Source: CAZUNB01 sp044227985
Lineage (GTDB): Bacteria > Patescibacteriota > Saccharimonadia > Saccharimonadales > JAGPDM01
Reading direction: 5' to 3'
Assembly (NCBI GenBank): GCA_044227985.1
Contig: JBGAVT010000028.1
Location: 1 to 7,753, forward strand
Length of the DNA: 7,753 nucleotides
In this document: one piece after another, positions 6,094 through 7,753 of the stretch
Numbering within the stretch: position 1 is the stretch's first letter
Layout of the letters: every line of letters starts with the position of its first letter
The notes under the pieces: model-generated
Told to the model about the DNA's origin: nothing
What the model saw: the letters and a program-made list of their open reading frames with translations, nothing else
The model's database searches: none
Made by a program: the position numbers and the translations under genes

Positions 6094-6750
6094 TCAGAGA
6101 GATCGAAGCTCACTCTGCTGTCTTCGCCAATCTGCAATTTTTTGATGATTACCACTCAGTAAAATTTCCGGGACTTCCATACCGTTATATTTAGCTGGTC
6201 TTGTGTATTGAGGGAATTCAATATAATTTTCATCTTTCTCGTATGATTCGTCACTAGCCGACGTTTCTCCGCCGAGCACACCATCGAGTAAACGGACTAC
6301 ACTATCTGCGATCACCATGGCCGCTAACTCACCGCCGGTAAGCACGTATTGGCCGATACTAACTGTTTCATCGATGTAGCACATAACACGCTCGTCTACG
6401 CCTTCATAGCGTCCACAGACTATAATCAAATCCCTGTTATCACTGGCAATCTTACGAGCACGAGATTGTCTCCAGTTTTCTCCTCCAGCTGCAGTCAAGA
6501 GAACTTTTGCACCGGGAGAGATCGTTTTCGCTGCTTCAATCGCCTTACTCAACGGTTCTATCTGAAGAATCATTCCATCGCCGCCGCCATAGGGCATATC
6601 GTCGACTTGTGAGCGTGGACCTGTTCCAAAATCTCGTAGGTTAATAAAAACAAAATCAGCAATCGATAGTTCGTTCGCCTTTCGCATCATCGATGTTTCA
6701 AAATACGGTTTAATCATCTCAGGGAAAATCGAAATAAAAATAATTTTCAT
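6094..6750 (-). CDS. trmD: tRNA (guanine-N1-)-methyltransferase
   Basis: A 218-residue SPOUT-class methyltransferase that makes m1G37 next to the anticodon from S-adenosylmethionine, preventing +1 frameshifting. Visible hallmarks are MKIIFISIFPEM at the start, DDMPYGGGDGM (50-60), CGRYEGVDERV (112-122), the trefoil-knot segment SIGQYVLTGGELA (131-143), LLDGVLG (154-160), PQYTRP (180-185) and VPEILLSGNH (193-202). The start is placed at 6750 because the family begins with MKI; an upstream GTG at 6780 would lie in the terminator hairpin. Usual length is 230-250, so the C-terminus is short: it stops at TGA (6096-6094) just after QSELRSL. The next ten in-frame codons, RQDRPSQLLA before TAA at 6063-6061, resemble the missing family tail. 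rimM and rplS, common neighbours, are absent. Confidence 0.96.
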   Translation of the reverse strand: MKIIFISIFPEMIKPYFETSMMRKANELSIADFVFINLRDFGTGPRSQVDDMPYGGGDGMILQIEPLSKAIEAAKTISPGAKVLLTAAGGENWRQSRARKIASDNRDLIIVCGRYEGVDERVMCYIDETVSIGQYVLTGGELAAMVIADSVVRLLDGVLGGETSASDESYEKDENYIEFPQYTRPAKYNGMEVPEILLSGNHQKIADWRRQQSELRSL

Positions 6751-6762
6751 AATATGTATAAA

Positions 6763-6771
6763 AGTATAACA
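6763..6771 (-). promoter_or_regulatory. Extended -10 promoter of trmD, directly behind a terminator
   Basis: The minus strand reads TGtTATACT immediately after the thymine run of the upstream terminator. The predicted start is near 6756, giving a leader of about 6 bases and no room for a Shine-Dalgarno. The -35 region would fall inside the terminator hairpin and reads TATGAG. So trmD appears to be transcribed independently of khpA. Confidence 0.5.
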
Positions 6772-6804
6772 AAAAAACACACCGACTCATACCAAGTCGG
6801 TGTG
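6771..6804 (-). terminator. Intrinsic terminator after the KH-domain gene
   Basis: CACACCGACT (6778-6787) and AGTCGGTGTG (6795-6804) form a perfect 10 bp stem with a 7-base loop. On the minus strand it is followed by seven thymines (6777-6771). It lies about 95 bases past the khpA stop. That trailer also holds a weaker CGCTT/AAGCG hairpin (6822-6838). The run of thymines overlaps the start of the trmD promoter. Confidence 0.92.
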
Positions 6805-6899
6805 ACACATAAACCTCTTTCCGCTTTATTTTGAAGCGAAGAACGTGTTTTTATTTTTTAAGCCTTAGGACTTAAATTTTCCTGAAGCACTGGTAATGA

Positions 6900-7442
6900 T
6901 TATATATCGAGATCATCAAGGTCTGCAAGTTCTTTTCTTGTCTTTTCGACAACACTTTCCTCTTCAACCTCTTCATCGTCAGTATTATCATCATTCGAAC
7001 TAGAATCGTCATTAGTAGAATCGTCATTATCGCTTCGTAAATGAGCCCAGCGCGAGCCGCTATCCGTTGATACACGATTATCATCGCTACTAGAATCATC
7101 TGCTACGGCTAATGACTGGTTATTATCAGCAGTATATCTGTCGTCATGATGTTCTTCGCGGGGTGGTCTAGGAGCGCGATCAGGCTTCTCCGGGCCATTG
7201 TCGACAATCTTCAAGTTGTATCGAGCGTCATTCTTAGTACCTAGCGCACGCAGCAAAGTACGAATACTCTGAGCGGTATTACCACGCTTACCGATAACGC
7301 GACCAAGATCTTCTGGGTTAACCGTAAGCATCAACAATACACCCTTCTCATCGATGGTTCGTTCAATTTGAACATCGTCAGGATTACCAACTAATGCTTT
7401 TACTATGTATTCAACAAATTCTTTATCAATTTCTGTAGACAC
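6900..7442 (-). CDS. khpA: KH-domain RNA-binding protein (KhpA-like) with long acidic tail
   Basis: A 180-residue protein. Residues 1-80 are a single KH domain of the KhpA/YlqC type: EFVEYIVKALVGNPDDV, the strand VLLMLTVNPEDLG, and the RNA-binding GxxG loop GKRG (51-54) in VIGKRGNTAQSIRTLLRA. Family members are about 76-80 residues, so the remaining 100 are extra: a basic/proline bridge (EKPDRAPRPPREEHH), then a strongly acidic Asp/Ser/Glu stretch (115-162) and a short end KTRKELADLDDLDI. In Firmicutes KhpA pairs with KhpB/EloR to bind RNA and influence cell-wall growth, and its gene lies after rpsP as here. The start is GTG at 7442, set by the Shine-Dalgarno GAGGAG five bases away and the conserved N-terminus. 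Translation is probably coupled loosely to rpsP, but it also has its own promoter at 7508. Confidence 0.92.
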   Translation of the reverse strand: MSTEIDKEFVEYIVKALVGNPDDVQIERTIDEKGVLLMLTVNPEDLGRVIGKRGNTAQSIRTLLRALGTKNDARYNLKIVDNGPEKPDRAPRPPREEHHDDRYTADNNQSLAVADDSSSDDNRVSTDSGSRWAHLRSDNDDSTNDDSSSNDDNTDDEEVEEESVVEKTRKELADLDDLDI

Positions 7443-7507
7443 AATTTCTCCTCAATTATTGTCGCGTCCCGAATTTTTACAGTCGCGAGTTATTATGTAC
7501 AAAATCA

Positions 7508-7537
7508 ATTATAGCATCCAAGCGCGTAGAGCCGCAA
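7508..7537 (-). promoter_or_regulatory. Promoter between rpsP and khpA
   Basis: On the minus strand TGcTATAAT (7516-7508) is a perfect -10 with extension, and TTGCGG (7537-7532) lies 18 bases upstream as a partial -35, the only one in the window. The predicted start near 7501 gives a leader of about 58 bases. In that leader GTCGCG occurs twice on the plus strand (about 20 bases apart), also allowing a weak 5 bp hairpin. Confidence 0.6.
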
Positions 7538-7557
7538 ACATGACACTTTTTAGTTAA

Positions 7558-7577
7558 AAGCTACTCTTTTGTAGCTT
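7558..7577 (-). terminator. Weak hairpin over the rpsP stop codon
   Basis: AAGCTAC (7558-7564) and GTAGCTT (7571-7577) form a perfect 7 bp stem with a 6-base loop. It spans the rpsP stop codon (7563-7561). On the minus strand only four thymines follow, so it may pause or partly terminate transcription, or protect the rpsP mRNA 3' end. Confidence 0.4.
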
Positions 7578-7753
7578 CTTTTTCAGATTCAGCGATTTCT
7601 GCTTTATCCGCCAAGTCATCTTCAGTAGGCTCTTCGATAGCTACATCATCGGCTGGAGCTTCTTCTTTCTTTGGTGGTTCGGGGGCTCTGTGAATCTTGA
7701 CCCATTCAGGAAGTTTCACCTTGTTCTTTTCGAGTAACATTGCTACACGATTT
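7561..7753 (-). CDS. rpsP: C-terminal part of 30S ribosomal protein S16, cut by window edge
   Basis: The last 63 codons of a minus-strand gene entering from the right edge. The first visible residues, NRVAMLLEKNKVKLPEWVKI, match the end of the S16 fold, where the usual text is of the type GAQPSDRV followed by a helix. After that comes a 40-residue charged extension starting RAPEPPKKEEAPADD and ending EATKE, rich in Glu, Asp, Lys and Ala. S16 is an early-binding 30S protein. The gene order rpsP, KH protein, trmD is a well-known bacterial translation cluster and strongly supports the identification. The extension is longer than in E. coli S16 but such tails are seen in several phyla. The start and the core lie outside the window. 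Confidence 0.8.
   Translation of the reverse strand, partial: NRVAMLLEKNKVKLPEWVKIHRAPEPPKKEEAPADDVAIEEPTEDDLADKAEIAESEKEATKE

Noticed and set aside
6094..6096. UGA read as glycine, as in Gracilibacteria and Absconditabacteria
   Set aside because: No long gene in the window has an internal in-frame TGA, so a recoded UGA is unlikely; the trmD case is better treated as a local oddity.
6751..6780. Ten-residue N-terminal extension of TrmD from a GTG at 6780
   Set aside because: The extension would be encoded by the terminator stem, thymine run and promoter, and TrmD proteins start with MKI at 6750.
6857..6880. TTTAAG-N8-CTTAAA hairpin followed by four thymines on the plus strand as a terminator
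   Set aside because: The stem is AT-rich and short, and no plus-strand gene precedes it; the GC-rich minus-strand terminator at 6771-6804 explains the end of khpA.
1..7753. CRISPR array, tRNA, rRNA, insertion sequence or attachment site
   Set aside because: No repeated spacer pattern, cloverleaf, transposase fragment or terminal inverted repeats were seen.

Overview
The window looks like a piece of a small-genome bacterial chromosome, most plausibly a Saccharibacterium (TM7) or another member of the Candidate Phyla Radiation. This is inferred from short intergenic gaps, a moderate AT bias, a stripped-down rpsP-KH-trmD cluster without rimM, a mix of Shine-Dalgarno and leaderless starts, and the style of the proteins. 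No rRNA or marker tree is available here, so the assignment is tentative. The genetic code looks standard: TGA is not used as a sense codon inside any long gene.

Left part (1-2718, all minus strand). From right to left there is a small RRM RNA-binding protein with a clean intrinsic terminator, the ribosome-associated GTPase TypA, and two perfect 10-12 bp palindromes. Next comes a small two-helix membrane protein whose ATG is out of frame by one base. At the very edge lie the first 23 codons of a probable trehalose-6-phosphate synthase.

Middle part (2719-5433). A 363 bp divergent intergenic region separates the RRM gene from a plus-strand DEAD-box-type RNA helicase (motif II reads DEVD) with a glycine/arginine-rich N-terminal tail. 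The helicase leader contains a terminator-like hairpin, which suggests attenuation. A UDP-glucose 4-epimerase (galE) follows, with promoter geometry predicting a leaderless mRNA.

Right part (5434-7753). A Cu/Zn superoxide dismutase without a signal peptide (plus) converges on a minus-strand translation cluster: the 3' end of rpsP (ribosomal protein S16), a KH-domain protein (KhpA-like) with a 100-residue acidic tail, a strong terminator, and trmD (tRNA m1G37 methyltransferase).

How they fit together: TypA, the RRM protein, the helicase, S16, KhpA and TrmD are all RNA or ribosome functions, and several are linked to cold or stress adaptation in other bacteria. GalE, SOD and the trehalose enzyme are sugar and stress functions. 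A thread running through the whole window is that eight of eight plausible promoters carry an extended -10 element (TGnTAnnnT or close to it) and essentially no TTGACA-type -35.
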